DNA of 64,000 nt from Bacteroidales bacterium (GCA_012518275.1 JAAYSS010000124.1:1-64000); one strand, 5' to 3'; positions 8,912 through 18,316 are shown, counted from the first letter of the stretch. Notes: a model not told the origin generated them from the letters alone. Numbers and translations: made by a program.

Positions 8912-9667
8912 ATGGAATCAAGTGATTTAGGTTTTTTAGATAAAACTATTGAACTGCTCAAAAAAGTAAGAAAAAATCAGGCTGTCAACATTGATAAAGC
9001 GACCGACTTGATGGTAGAAGCCATAAAGAAAGATGAATTAATTCACGTCTATGGCGGTGGAGGACATACGACTCTTGTAATGGGTGAGATGTTTTTTAGA
9101 GCCGGTGGTTTGGCAAACATCAATCCCATTATGGAAACCGGTTTGTCTGTATTTAATCAAGCACTTAAATATCTTGAATTAGAACGTACAGAAAACTACG
9201 GTAGTAGTATAGTAAAATATTATCGTATTCAGCCGGGAGAGGTGTTAATTATTTTTCACAATATAGGTATTAATCCAGCTACCATTGATGCAGCGATGGA
9301 GGCGAAAAAGTGTGGTGCAAAAATAATTGCAGTCAGTTCTTCACACTGGCAAGAAGAGATGCCTGAAGACCACTTCATTCGTCACTCTAACAAGAAAAAT
9401 CTTTTTGATTTGGCGGATGTTTGTATCGATGATTACAACCCTGTGGGAGATGCTTTGATTACATTAGAAGGGTTCGGTACTGCTTTTGGTCCCGTTTCTA
9501 ATATAGTAGATTTTTACATTGCTCACTGGTTAGAAATAGATGCTATTAAGAAGTGTATAGATAGAGGTATCGTTCCACCTGTTTGGTCAAGTGCCAACGC
9601 TCCGGGTGGTGACGATATCAATGCAAGGTACGTGAAAAAATATATGCCAAGAGTAAAAGCTCTGTAA
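8912..9667 (+). CDS. SIS-domain protein, UPF0309-like
   Basis: Sugar isomerase (SIS) domain protein of about 250 residues. V-Y-G-G-G-G-H near residues 46-52 is the phosphosugar-binding loop after the first strand, and the S-S-S-H block near 146-149 fits the second loop. A helical N-terminus precedes the domain as in UPF0309 proteins. Such domains bind or isomerise phosphorylated sugars. There is no HPGG end motif, unlike the second SIS protein at 21139, so the two are not recent duplicates. It is the second gene of the run 7851-11484. Confidence 0.75.
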   Translation: MESSDLGFLDKTIELLKKVRKNQAVNIDKATDLMVEAIKKDELIHVYGGGGHTTLVMGEMFFRAGGLANINPIMETGLSVFNQALKYLELERTENYGSSIVKYYRIQPGEVLIIFHNIGINPATIDAAMEAKKCGAKIIAVSSSHWQEEMPEDHFIRHSNKKNLFDLADVCIDDYNPVGDALITLEGFGTAFGPVSNIVDFYIAHWLEIDAIKKCIDRGIVPPVWSSANAPGGDDINARYVKKYMPRVKAL

Positions 9668-9694
9668 ATGTTTTGTTAATAATTTTTATAACTT

Positions 9695-10411
9695 ATGAAA
9701 AAAGAAGAGGCTTTATTGCGGCTTTTAGAAAAATATAGTGTAGAGACAAAAACACCTATAAATATAGCTTACGGTTGGTCATTATTGAATAAGCAATTAC
9801 AGAAAAATGATGTGCCTTTACTCACTTGGAGGGCGAATAGAAAATTTATCGAACTTCATAAAATTGTATCGGGAGATACGATAGAAAATGTTTGTATGCT
9901 AAGATTTTGTAGTTTTGGTGGCAAAAAATGGAGTCTAGATGCATTGATGTATAAAGAGTTTGATCTTTGTGAATATCTTGGAGGTGGGAAAATTGTTTCT
10001 TTACATGCCGTACTTAATGAAAGGCTGGCCGGAAATATCATTGTTAAACTGGACAATGGAATTATCGGTAGTGTAGAAGTAAGTGTACAGGCGCAACCTG
10101 AAGAGAAGCTATTGGACCGTCACGAGATTATTGCTCGCAGGGGTGTAGCTAGCGATCTTGTAACAGACACCCAGATTTCCCAAAGCTCTATATATACCTA
10201 TACAAATACAGGGGCATCTAAGTATAAGGATGTTGATTATGAACTATTTGGGTTGAATGAATTGGAGGTCGAATATATCCGCTCAGCCTTTGAGGTGTAT
10301 AAAGAGCCTAGTCAAATAACTAAACTACAAAATCAGCACGCCCACCTCTCTGTTTTGGTGAAAGCTGCTTTTGAATCAAATTTTAAAAAGCAAAAAATAG
10401 AAATTAAATGA
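9695..10411 (+). CDS. Gfo/Idh/MocA C-terminal-like protein lacking a visible NAD domain
   Basis: 238 residues, not recognised as a named family. The stretch from about residue 85 to 150 (D-L-C-E-Y-L-G-G-G, then I-V-K-L-D-N-G-I-I-G-S-V-E-V-S and H-E-I-I-A-R-R-G) resembles the C-terminal substrate-binding half of Gfo/Idh/MocA oxidoreductases. The glycine-rich Rossmann start of that family is missing. The stop overlaps the ATG of the true Gfo/Idh/MocA gene at 10408 by four bases (ATGA), so the two are translationally coupled and may form a hetero-oligomer. This pairing is inferred from sequence and position only. Confidence 0.6.
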   Translation: MKKEEALLRLLEKYSVETKTPINIAYGWSLLNKQLQKNDVPLLTWRANRKFIELHKIVSGDTIENVCMLRFCSFGGKKWSLDALMYKEFDLCEYLGGGKIVSLHAVLNERLAGNIIVKLDNGIIGSVEVSVQAQPEEKLLDRHEIIARRGVASDLVTDTQISQSSIYTYTNTGASKYKDVDYELFGLNELEVEYIRSAFEVYKEPSQITKLQNQHAHLSVLVKAAFESNFKKQKIEIK

Positions 10412-11484
10412 AACCTGTAAAAATTGCCATATCTTCACTTACGCATGGTCACACTCGTAAGTATTTTCAAACATTACACGAAAACCCAAAGTTGGAGTGG
10501 GTTGCCGTATCAGCAGAGTCGGACAAAGTACGAGATGTCTTTTTGAAAAGCGGTTACAATGTTCCTTGCTATATGGATGAGAAAGAAATGCTTGATGCTC
10601 ACCCCGATATAGAAGCGGTGGTAATGGCGTCTGCCAATAATCGACACATTCATCAATTTAGGGAATATACTCAACGGGGTATTCATATTCTTTGCATGAA
10701 GATTCCTACTTTTGATATGGAAGAGTATGATGAGATAATTCGATTAGTGGAAGAGTCGGGAATAGTATGTCAAATTGAACTGGAGATGCATTATAATCCA
10801 GTAGTAGAGCGAGTTAAAAAACTTTTAGCACGCGAGGTGCTGGGCACCATCTCCGGTTTTAATGCCACTAATATCACTCTGTCTCCAGTTTGGGCTTTTC
10901 CTTGGCAGGGAGTCCCAGAAGAAAGCTACGGAAAACGTATTCCTTTATGTGAAGGAAACAAACGTTTTCGGGGGGGAGCACTCTCGGATCATCCTCATGT
11001 TTTTGATATGATTCGATGGCTCACAAACAGTGAGTTTGACTATATTTATGCTGAGGTAGGTCCTAATTTACGAACAGATATAGAGGTGGAAGACATACTT
11101 TTGGTTAATGGGAAAATGAAAAATGGAGTAAGTTTTTTATTTGATCCTTCTTGGTCAAGACTCGAAGAACGTTTAGAAGTTCCTGGTCCCGGATGGGAAA
11201 TTTATCCTAAAAGGATGGAAGTAAATTTCAGCGTTAGTGGAGAAAAGGGTGTGATGCTGGCTGATTGCTTTGGTCCTAATGTTTATCACAACGGTGCACC
11301 AAACGATAGATATACAGTTCAATATACTTATTTTGATGAATGGATAGGTATGATGGATGAGTTTATTTATTGTATTAGAAATAAGGATAATCCAAAGATA
11401 AACTTGAAATGGCATAAAAAAACCATTGAGGCTATGAATGCTTGTTATGAAAGTATTTATTCAGGACAACCAATATATTTGTAA
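10408..11484 (+). CDS. Gfo/Idh/MocA family oxidoreductase
   Basis: 358 residues. The N-terminal Rossmann fold (V-K-I-A-I-S-S-L-T-H-G-H) has a variant of the usual G-x-G-x2-G loop, a form seen in some members of this family. C-M-K-I-P near residue 92 stands where the catalytic E-K-P usually is; the Lys is kept. The C-terminal domain includes G-G-A-L-S-D-H-P-H-V-F-D, the family D-x-x-x-H block. Likely an NAD(P)-dependent sugar or cyclitol dehydrogenase in the cytoplasm. It is the last gene of the run starting at 7851. Confidence 0.8.
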   Translation: MKPVKIAISSLTHGHTRKYFQTLHENPKLEWVAVSAESDKVRDVFLKSGYNVPCYMDEKEMLDAHPDIEAVVMASANNRHIHQFREYTQRGIHILCMKIPTFDMEEYDEIIRLVEESGIVCQIELEMHYNPVVERVKKLLAREVLGTISGFNATNITLSPVWAFPWQGVPEESYGKRIPLCEGNKRFRGGALSDHPHVFDMIRWLTNSEFDYIYAEVGPNLRTDIEVEDILLVNGKMKNGVSFLFDPSWSRLEERLEVPGPGWEIYPKRMEVNFSVSGEKGVMLADCFGPNVYHNGAPNDRYTVQYTYFDEWIGMMDEFIYCIRNKDNPKINLKWHKKTIEAMNACYESIYSGQPIYL

Positions 11485-11837
11485 AAAATAATTTAGCTAT
11501 AAAAAAGGAGTAAATAAAACATTAGTGGAAGTAAGATTTCTTTTTATGTTAAAATTTATTCCTTTAATTTTATACTGATTTTTCAATTACATTTACTACC
11601 AATTAACATTAAGAATTAGAATTAACCACAAATAACATGAATCCGTTTCAGGTCAGTCGTTAGTGTAATTCGTAGTTCTAATACTTTTAACCGTTTTCTT
11701 GCTTGCTCGCTCCTGGTGTGCATTTAATTGTTTGACTAATAGGGGTTTGCCTGATGTGTGTTTGTTTAGTTGTGTAGTTGGTCAGTAGTGATTTAACAAT
11801 TAAATAAAAAACTTCTTCTATACTTAACATTGTTTTT
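11485..11837. other. Intergenic region, 353 bp
   Basis: AT-rich gap before the symporter gene. I see no open frame, clear terminator hairpin or TAnnTTTG promoter element. An AAGGAG at 11506-11511 is not followed by a start codon at a useful distance. Confidence 0.5.
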
Positions 11838-13667
11838 ATGATAATAAATAATATTGATTGGATAATAATTATTGGTTTTTTGTTGTTTTTAACAGCGGTT
11901 GGATTGATTTCGAGCAGAGGTGGTGCAGACGATTCAACTAGCTACTTTCTTTCTAAACGGAACATGCCGTGGTGGCTTTTAGGGGTTTCAATGGTTGCTA
12001 CCACGTTCTCTCTTGGTACTCCGAATCTTGTTACTGACATGGTTCGTTCGGGAGGTGTGGCTCAAAATTGGCAGTGGTGGTGCTTTTTGCTGTCAGGTAT
12101 GTTAACAGTATTTGTCTATTCTAAGCTATGGAGTAGATCAAAAATTATGACTGATCTTGAATTTTATGAAGTACGATACAGTGGTAAAGAGGCAGCTTTT
12201 CTACGTGGATTCAGATCAATCTATTTAGGGTTTTTCTTTAACATTTTTATATTGGCAAGTGCAGCACTGGCTTTACTCAAATTTGCTGCTATAATGTTGG
12301 GAATAAGTCCTGTCCTTGCATTAATAATAATTTCAGCAATAATTCTTGTATATAGTACGATAGGCGGATTAAAATCTATTTTATGGACAGATTTTTTCTT
12401 GTTTATTGTTGCTATGATTGGAACGATTATTCCTGTTTTTTACATCATAAATTCGCCTCAAATAGGTGGACTTAACAGTTTTCTCACAAATGACATTATT
12501 GTTGATAAACTCAGCTTTTTTCCGGATTTTACGAATGCACAAACAGCATTAACAATATTTCTCATTCCTATAACCATACAATGGTGGGCTGCTTGGTATC
12601 CCGGTTCTGAGCCAGGTGGAGGGGGATATATAACACAAAGAATTTTATCTGCAAAATCAGAAAAGGATGCTGTTAAAGGCACACTTTTTTTCAATGTTAT
12701 GCATTATGCTGTGAGACCATGGCCCTGGATTATTGTTGGTTTGGCTTCTTTGATAGTATTTCCAAATTTAGATTCAATGATTGATGTTTTTAAAGATGTA
12801 GATCCAAAGTATATACAAAATGATATAGCCTTTTCTGCCATGCTAAGACATTTTCTTCCTAACGGAATATTAGGTATAGTTTTAGCTTCTTTAATTGCGG
12901 CATATATGTCAACGGTTTCTACTCAAATAAATTGGGGTGCTTCATATTTAGTGAATGATTTTTATTCTCGGTTTATCAATCCAAATGCATCGGAAAAAAA
13001 GAAAGTACTTGTTGGAAGGATATGGACGATATTGTTAATCGTGCTATCAATTGTTTTGGCACTTTATTTAGAAAGTGCATTACAAGTATTCCAGTATATG
13101 TTATTGATTGGTGCAGGAACAGGGCTCATATATCTTTTGAGATGGTTTTGGTGGAGAATTAATGCTTGGTCTGAAATATCAGCAATGATTGGTGCAATGG
13201 TGTTTTCATTGATTGTTATTGTTGTTGAAAAAACAAGTTTAATGCATATCGATGATCAAACAGTAATGCTGTATGGATTTGAGATGCAAAAAGGGTTTTG
13301 GGATACGATGAAATTTGTTTTTGTGGTTTTTTGTAACAGTTTGCTTTGGATTACTGTTACATTTTGCACTAAGTCAACAGAAGAAAAAGTGTTGCTGGAT
13401 TTTTATAAGAATATTAGACCTGGTGGTCCAGGTTGGAAGAAAATTACGAGGAAACACAGCGAACTTGAAAAAAATCGCATGACAAAAGATTGGAATGTGC
13501 CTGTTGGATTGTTGTGTATGAGTATTAGTTGTGTTGGAATTTTAAGCATGCTATTTTCAATAGGCTATCTCATATATGGTAATTATCTGGGATTTCTAAT
13601 ACTGCTGATATTAACCATCATTTCAACTATTGTATTGTTTAAGTTGTGGGGAAAGATATTCGATTAA
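11838..13667 (+). CDS. Sodium:solute symporter (SSS family)
   Basis: 609 residues with about 14-15 hydrophobic helices. The start has the SSS pattern (F-L-L-F-L-T-A-V-G, then S-x-F-L-S-K-R-N-M-P-W-W). Family hallmarks follow: A-T-T-F-S-L-G-T-P, a G-G-L-K-S-I-L-W-T-D block, and A-Y-M-S-T-V-S-T-Q-I-N-W-G-A-S-Y near 355-370, where sodium-binding Ser/Thr residues lie. It probably imports a sugar or sugar derivative by Na+ symport, supplying the enzymes encoded upstream. Its 3-prime end runs directly into a truncated MFS pseudogene, a recombination joint. Confidence 0.9.
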   Translation: MIINNIDWIIIIGFLLFLTAVGLISSRGGADDSTSYFLSKRNMPWWLLGVSMVATTFSLGTPNLVTDMVRSGGVAQNWQWWCFLLSGMLTVFVYSKLWSRSKIMTDLEFYEVRYSGKEAAFLRGFRSIYLGFFFNIFILASAALALLKFAAIMLGISPVLALIIISAIILVYSTIGGLKSILWTDFFLFIVAMIGTIIPVFYIINSPQIGGLNSFLTNDIIVDKLSFFPDFTNAQTALTIFLIPITIQWWAAWYPGSEPGGGGYITQRILSAKSEKDAVKGTLFFNVMHYAVRPWPWIIVGLASLIVFPNLDSMIDVFKDVDPKYIQNDIAFSAMLRHFLPNGILGIVLASLIAAYMSTVSTQINWGASYLVNDFYSRFINPNASEKKKVLVGRIWTILLIVLSIVLALYLESALQVFQYMLLIGAGTGLIYLLRWFWWRINAWSEISAMIGAMVFSLIVIVVEKTSLMHIDDQTVMLYGFEMQKGFWDTMKFVFVVFCNSLLWITVTFCTKSTEEKVLLDFYKNIRPGGPGWKKITRKHSELEKNRMTKDWNVPVGLLCMSISCVGILSMLFSIGYLIYGNYLGFLILLILTIISTIVLFKLWGKIFD

Positions 13668-14236
13668 AAATATTGAGTTATCCATGCTTAGCCCTTGGAG
13701 TAATAGCGTTGTTTTTAGATGGATTTATTTCAGTTGCTGTCAACAACAGTATTCTTTATGGTGAATCATTAGGTATTGGAATGGAAGTGGCACGGCATTT
13801 TAGTACGTACGCACTTACATTCACATTGCTTGGTTTTCTAGGGAATACTATACTTATTCCATAATATCTTACACAGCAAAAAGCAATAATTTTATGTGCT
13901 ATAATAGGATTTTCATTGACAATGTTATCGTTCTTTACCAAAGGACTTCTGTCAGTTTGGTTTCTGCTTGCTCAAGCCTTCTTATCTGCCTTTACATGGG
14001 GGTCAATTTGGGGATTGGCGATTAGAAATCTTGGTAAACACACCAAACTTGGATCAGCATTGTTGTTAATGACTTTGATATCGTACGCCCTTGCGCCAAT
14101 AATATTTGGTAAGTTAATAGACATCAATCCATTGAATCCTAATATAGCTGTTCTTATGATAGTACCTACATATTTATTTCTGTATTACTATGGTAAAATT
14201 GGGTATAGGATTGAAAATTGGACATCGAAAATATAA
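13646..14236 (+). pseudogene. C-terminal half of a FucP-type sugar MFS transporter with an in-frame stop
   Basis: The frame from about 13668 to 14236 aligns with residues about 225-410 of the intact transporter at 14646: L-S-Y-P-C-L-A-L-G-V-I-A-L-F against F-Q-Y-P-N-L-V-L-G-V-L-A-L-F, and K-L-G-S-A-L-L-L-M against K-I-G-S-A-L-L-V-M. A single TAA at 13862-13864 falls where the intact copy has Lys in I-L-I-P-K-Y, and the frame is open again after it. The N-terminal six helices are absent: homology begins at the end of the symporter gene. It is dead by truncation plus one nonsense change; the frame is otherwise intact, so the loss looks recent. Confidence 0.85.
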
Positions 14237-14645
14237 AAGTGTTTGAAACAACGAAGGCTACTTAAATGAAAAAACGAAGCAATACTGATAACCTCTGAAG
14301 AAGACATCTTTTTTGGGGTTGCACTTTCAAGTACTATGCCGTTTGTCAATGATATAGAAGATTTACTCTTTTATTTTGAATTACTTTACTGCTTTTTCGT
14401 GTTTTATCAGTATGTTTTCGTTGTTTGTCTGTGTTTGTGATATTTTAATGAGTTACTTTGGTGTATTAACTTTTTAATTTTACATGAAGAAATTGGGAGA
14501 TATTAAGCCAATTAAAATTTTATAAATTAAATAGTTAATGTTATTTTTTATTTTTTTAGTGTTGAGAATTCGTTCGAGATGGGGAATCATTGTATTATAC
14601 GATGACTATTGAATTAGAATAAACAAATTATGATTTAAAAATACT
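14237..14645. other. Intergenic region, 409 bp, with an open fragment at 14270-14440
   Basis: Most of the gap is AT-rich without recognised signals. From 14270 a frame without stops for about 55 codons reads E-A-I-L-I-T-S-E-E-D-I-F-F-G-V-A-L-S-S. That looks like real protein, but it has no start codon and I could not match it. It may be another gene relic; the locus has several. Confidence 0.4.
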
Positions 14646-15899
14646 GTGCGAGAACCTCACTATCAAAAAGAAATTAATAGAGCCTTATTTATAATCGCTT
14701 TTCTCTTTTTCATCTTTGGTTTTCTTACCTGGGTGAATGGAACGCTGATAGCTTTTTTTAAAAAAACGTTTGATTTAAGTCATTTTAGTTCGTATTTGGT
14801 AACATTCGCGTATTACTTATCATACACTATTATGGCAATTCCTTCATCCATGTTGTTGAAAAAAGTGGGATTTAAAAACGGAATGTCAATCGGTTTATTT
14901 GTAATGGCTTTAGGATGTGTCATTTTTATTCCTGCTGCCAAAATTGCTTCATATCCGACCTTCCTAATAGGTCTATTTACCACGGGAATAGGATTGACTT
15001 TGCTTCAAACAGCAGTTAATCCTTATGTAACCCTTATGGGTCCCCACGAGAGTGGAGCCAAACGGATTAGTTTTATGGGGTTTTCCAATAAAATTGGTGG
15101 AATCATAGGACAAGTTATTTTAGGTAGCTTATTATTGCATGGAGCATCAACCGTAGTCCAACAAGACGAATTAGATAAAATCATTATCCCCTATCTTATT
15201 TTAGGTGCATTGTTTTTAGTTTTGTCTTATGTTATCAAGAAAAATGAATGGTTCCCAGAACTTGATGAAGACGATGTGGATGATTCTGATAGAGGCATTG
15301 AAAACTCTGATAACAGAAAAAGTGTTTTTCAATATCCAAATTTAGTGTTGGGTGTATTAGCTCTTTTTTGTGCCGGAGCCGCTGAAGTGATGGCAATAGA
15401 CAGCATTATTAGTTATGGAATGTCCATGGGATTTCCTGAAGCACGAGCAAAACTATTTGGTTCTTATACATTAGTTGCTATGATGCTGGGGTATATATCC
15501 GGAATGATTTTGATACCGAAATATATTAAACAAGAGCGCTATCTGCAATATGGAGCCATTATCGGAACATTGCTGACTATTTTGGCTATTTACAGCGGAG
15601 CGTTTACATCGGTAATATTTATAGCTTTGCTCGGATTTGTTAATGCTTTGTTTTGGCCCGCCATTTGGCCCCTAGCTCTTGACGGGATTGGCAGATTTAC
15701 CAAAATAGGTTCTGCTCTATTGGTGATGAGTGTTTGTGCCGGTGCAATTGTACCGATGCTTTATGGTTACATTGCCGATAAAATCGGAAGTGTACAGAAA
15801 GCCTACTGGATATTGATTCCTTGCTATTTGTATATTGTTTACTATGCATCACATGGATATAAATTAAGAAAATGGAGAAAAGAAAAGCATTATGGGTAA
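14646..15899 (+). CDS. FucP/GluP-type sugar:H+ MFS transporter
   Basis: 417 residues, 12 predicted helices in two halves separated by a hydrophilic acidic loop near 205-230. Family signature L-Q-T-A-V-N-P-Y-V-T near residues 121-130, as in FucP and Bacteroidetes GlcNAc (NagP-like) permeases. The start codon is GTG at 14646; no ATG lies close upstream in frame. The stop overlaps the nagA start by 8 bases, so the two are coupled, which supports an amino-sugar substrate such as GlcNAc. Two relics of this family lie in the locus (4999-5068 and 13646-14236). Confidence 0.88.
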   Translation: MREPHYQKEINRALFIIAFLFFIFGFLTWVNGTLIAFFKKTFDLSHFSSYLVTFAYYLSYTIMAIPSSMLLKKVGFKNGMSIGLFVMALGCVIFIPAAKIASYPTFLIGLFTTGIGLTLLQTAVNPYVTLMGPHESGAKRISFMGFSNKIGGIIGQVILGSLLLHGASTVVQQDELDKIIIPYLILGALFLVLSYVIKKNEWFPELDEDDVDDSDRGIENSDNRKSVFQYPNLVLGVLALFCAGAAEVMAIDSIISYGMSMGFPEARAKLFGSYTLVAMMLGYISGMILIPKYIKQERYLQYGAIIGTLLTILAIYSGAFTSVIFIALLGFVNALFWPAIWPLALDGIGRFTKIGSALLVMSVCAGAIVPMLYGYIADKIGSVQKAYWILIPCYLYIVYYASHGYKLRKWRKEKHYG

Positions 15900-17055
15900 A
15901 CAAATAATAAAATCAAGCATAGTAACTGAGTTCAAGATTTTGCAAGGTTATCTATATGTTGAAAATGGTAAATTTAGTGAAATCAGTACTAATAAGCCTC
16001 ATGATGAAATCATTGATTTAGGTGACTCTTTTATTGTTCCTGGATTTATTGATTTGCATATTCATGGTGTTCATCGGGCATTGGTTGATAATGGAGAAGA
16101 AGATTTAAAAGAAATTTGCCGAATACTGCCACAATACGGGGTAACAGGTTTTCTCCCGACATTGGCTCCAAGACAGAAGGGAGAAGATGCTGAGTTTCTT
16201 TCTAGATTATCAAAAACGAAAACCGAAGGAACGGAAATTCTGGGCTTCCACCTGGAAGGGCCGTTTCTTAAACTTACCGGTGCATTAGGTGCTGGAGCAA
16301 TAACAGGCTCAGATGATGAAAGAGTAAAATCTTTAATACAAGCAGCTAAACCCTATTCGGCTATTTTCAGTATTTCACCGGATGTTGAAGGAATTGAAAA
16401 ATTAATCCCAATAATGGCAGCAAACGATACGCCTGTTTTTATGACGCATACAGCTGCAAATGTAGAACAAACGCAACGTGCTATTGAACTTGGTGTTCGT
16501 CACGCTACCCATTTTTATGACGTGTTTCCTTGTCCCTCGGTAACAGATCCGGGCGTAAGACCTTGTGGAGTTGTAGAAGCAATATTGGCTGATGAGCGGG
16601 TAAGCGTCGATTTTATTTTGGACGGTGTGCATGTAGATCCGATTGCTGTAAAAATGTCTTTGATAAGTAAAAACAAAGGGCCCGGCAAAGTTTGTTTGAT
16701 TACCGATGCCAATGTGGGAGCGGGATTAGAACCCGGACAGTTTTCATTCGGTAACCTTGGTGATATCAGCTTTGCTTACAAAGGTGCTCCAGCACGTTCA
16801 GTAAAAGATAACACTTTGGCAGGGAGTGGATTGACTATGGAGCAGGCGTTAAAAAATGCTGTGAAGTGGTTAGATATAGATTTAGTGGAAGCTTCAAAAT
16901 TAGTGAGTTTTCATCCGGCTCAAGTGCTTGGTCTAGAACATAAAAAAGGACTCATAAAAGAAGGACATGATGCGGATTTTGTGGTTTTAAATAAAAACTT
17001 AGATGTTTTACAAACATGGATAGGCGGAAAATGTTTTTATAGCAAGAAAGAATGA
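15892..17055 (+). CDS. nagA: N-acetylglucosamine-6-phosphate deacetylase
   Basis: Amidohydrolase-superfamily enzyme of 387 residues that removes acetate from GlcNAc-6-phosphate in the cytoplasm. Visible motifs are H-x-H at 56-58, L-E-G-P at 121-124 (metal-binding Glu122), A-T-H-F-Y-D and T-D-A-N near the end, with the catalytic Asp in T-D-A. The usual T-H-L-F/Y-N-A-M block reads T-H-F-Y-D-V-F here: the metal His is kept but the substrate-side Asn-Ala-Met is changed. The true substrate may therefore be a variant of GlcNAc-6-P. It is coupled to the transporter upstream and followed by the NagB-like gene. Confidence 0.82.
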   Translation: MGKQIIKSSIVTEFKILQGYLYVENGKFSEISTNKPHDEIIDLGDSFIVPGFIDLHIHGVHRALVDNGEEDLKEICRILPQYGVTGFLPTLAPRQKGEDAEFLSRLSKTKTEGTEILGFHLEGPFLKLTGALGAGAITGSDDERVKSLIQAAKPYSAIFSISPDVEGIEKLIPIMAANDTPVFMTHTAANVEQTQRAIELGVRHATHFYDVFPCPSVTDPGVRPCGVVEAILADERVSVDFILDGVHVDPIAVKMSLISKNKGPGKVCLITDANVGAGLEPGQFSFGNLGDISFAYKGAPARSVKDNTLAGSGLTMEQALKNAVKWLDIDLVEASKLVSFHPAQVLGLEHKKGLIKEGHDADFVVLNKNLDVLQTWIGGKCFYSKKE

Positions 17056-17117
17056 AACGAAATCCAACTTACTAATAAGAATTTATTAACTGTAATTTAT
17101 TATAAAATATTATTGAT

Positions 17118-18098
17118 ATGGTGCAAACTAAAAAAAACATGCCCAATGAAACTCAAGCAGACGGGCATCAGCAGTTCGAATTTAGTCCCTCTGAATGGGT
17201 CCCATTTAAGGATAAAAAAGAAATTAACAGAGTATTAACTATTAAAAGAGAGGACATTGAGAAACATTCAAATCCTGATTTTAAGATTAAAGTAGTACCT
17301 GATGCGGATGTTGAATATTATTGGATTACGGATATGTATAGCAGGATAAAGAAAGCATCTGAATCTGGTGAAAAACTTGTAATGATATTGCCCAATCCTG
17401 CACCACTTTATAAGCATTTGGCACGGCTCCTCAATGCAACAAATATTGATTGTAGGAATTTGTACGCTTTCGCGATGGATGAGTATGCCGATGAGAATGG
17501 TAATATCGCACCTGCAAACTGGGAGTTTGGGTTTACCTATGCCATGATGAAGTATTTCTATTATGAATTAGATGAGAAAATTCGTCCTCCAAAAGAGCAG
17601 TTTGTTGGATTTACCAATCAAAATGTGAAGGATTATAGTAAAATGATTGCAGATCACGGTGGGGCTGATATCTGTTATAGCGGTCCGGGATGGACAGGAC
17701 ATTTAGCATTTATAGAGCCGGATGCACCTGAATTTCAGGGAACGCTTGAGGAGTGGAAGCAAATGGATGCTCGGGTATGTACATTGAGCCCATTTACCCT
17801 TGCTCAAAATTCGTTACATGGAATTTTCGGAAAGAGCGGAAATCTGGCCGCAGTTCCACCAAAAGCTGCAACTGTAGGACCTGTGGATGTTATCAATGCA
17901 AAAAACAGATTTGACACGCATGCCATTACGGTACACGGGACAACCACAGCATGGCAGAGACTTATTTCGCGTTTAGTTCTGCATGGTCCGGTTACTCCTT
18001 TAGTACCAGAATCAATACTACAAACGTTGCCTACACAAGTATATGTTTCTGAAACAATTGCTCAAAATATAGAAACTGATTGGCATAAAGGGTATTAA
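17118..18098 (+). CDS. NagB-like (glucosamine-6-phosphate deaminase family) protein with altered active site
   Basis: 326 residues, about 60 longer than E. coli NagB, with a polar N-terminal extension. M-D-E-Y at 120-123 keeps the Asp that acts as the general base. The motif G-x-G-x-D-G-H-x-A-F-N-E-P reads G-P-G-W-T-G-H-L-A-F-I-E-P at 189-201: the ring-opening Asp (Asp141 of E. coli) is Thr193, while His195 and Glu200 are kept. It may still be a deaminase/isomerase, but probably on another substrate or by a changed mechanism. It follows nagA and is followed by a strong hairpin, so it closes that operon. Confidence 0.78.
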   Translation: MVQTKKNMPNETQADGHQQFEFSPSEWVPFKDKKEINRVLTIKREDIEKHSNPDFKIKVVPDADVEYYWITDMYSRIKKASESGEKLVMILPNPAPLYKHLARLLNATNIDCRNLYAFAMDEYADENGNIAPANWEFGFTYAMMKYFYYELDEKIRPPKEQFVGFTNQNVKDYSKMIADHGGADICYSGPGWTGHLAFIEPDAPEFQGTLEEWKQMDARVCTLSPFTLAQNSLHGIFGKSGNLAAVPPKAATVGPVDVINAKNRFDTHAITVHGTTTAWQRLISRLVLHGPVTPLVPESILQTLPTQVYVSETIAQNIETDWHKGY

Positions 18099-18211
18099 CA
18101 TAGGGATATATCATATGTTGTGTTGTAGGGAGATTGCGTCATGCTGTTTTTTTATTAATATTAAGAAACCTTTAATCATTTGCCGTTTTTTTCTGGAGTG
18201 ATGCAATCACG

Positions 18212-18245
18212 AGGTGTTCGTGTTTTTTCACGAGCACCTTTTGTT
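18212..18245 (+). terminator. Rho-independent terminator after the NagB-like gene
   Basis: An 11-bp stem (18212-18222 with 18229-18239, one G-U pair), TTTTTT loop and a short T-rich tail (TTTTG). It separates the nagA/NagB-like operon from the operon starting at 18408. Confidence 0.7.
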
Positions 18246-18316
18246 TAATGTTCGTGTTTGTTCATTTGGCGAGTGGTATTTTCGTTAATCGTCAGTTCTT
18301 GTGCGTGTTTATTCAC
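18217..18316 (+). repeat. Three imperfect short direct repeats in the 18.1-18.4 kb gap
   Basis: Copies of a unit like TTCGTGTTTnTTCA start near 18217, 18251 and 18302 (the last as TGCGTGTTTATTCA). They lie just upstream of the 18408 operon and could be operator sites, or chance similarity in T-rich DNA. The rest of the 309-bp gap shows only the terminator. Confidence 0.3.
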
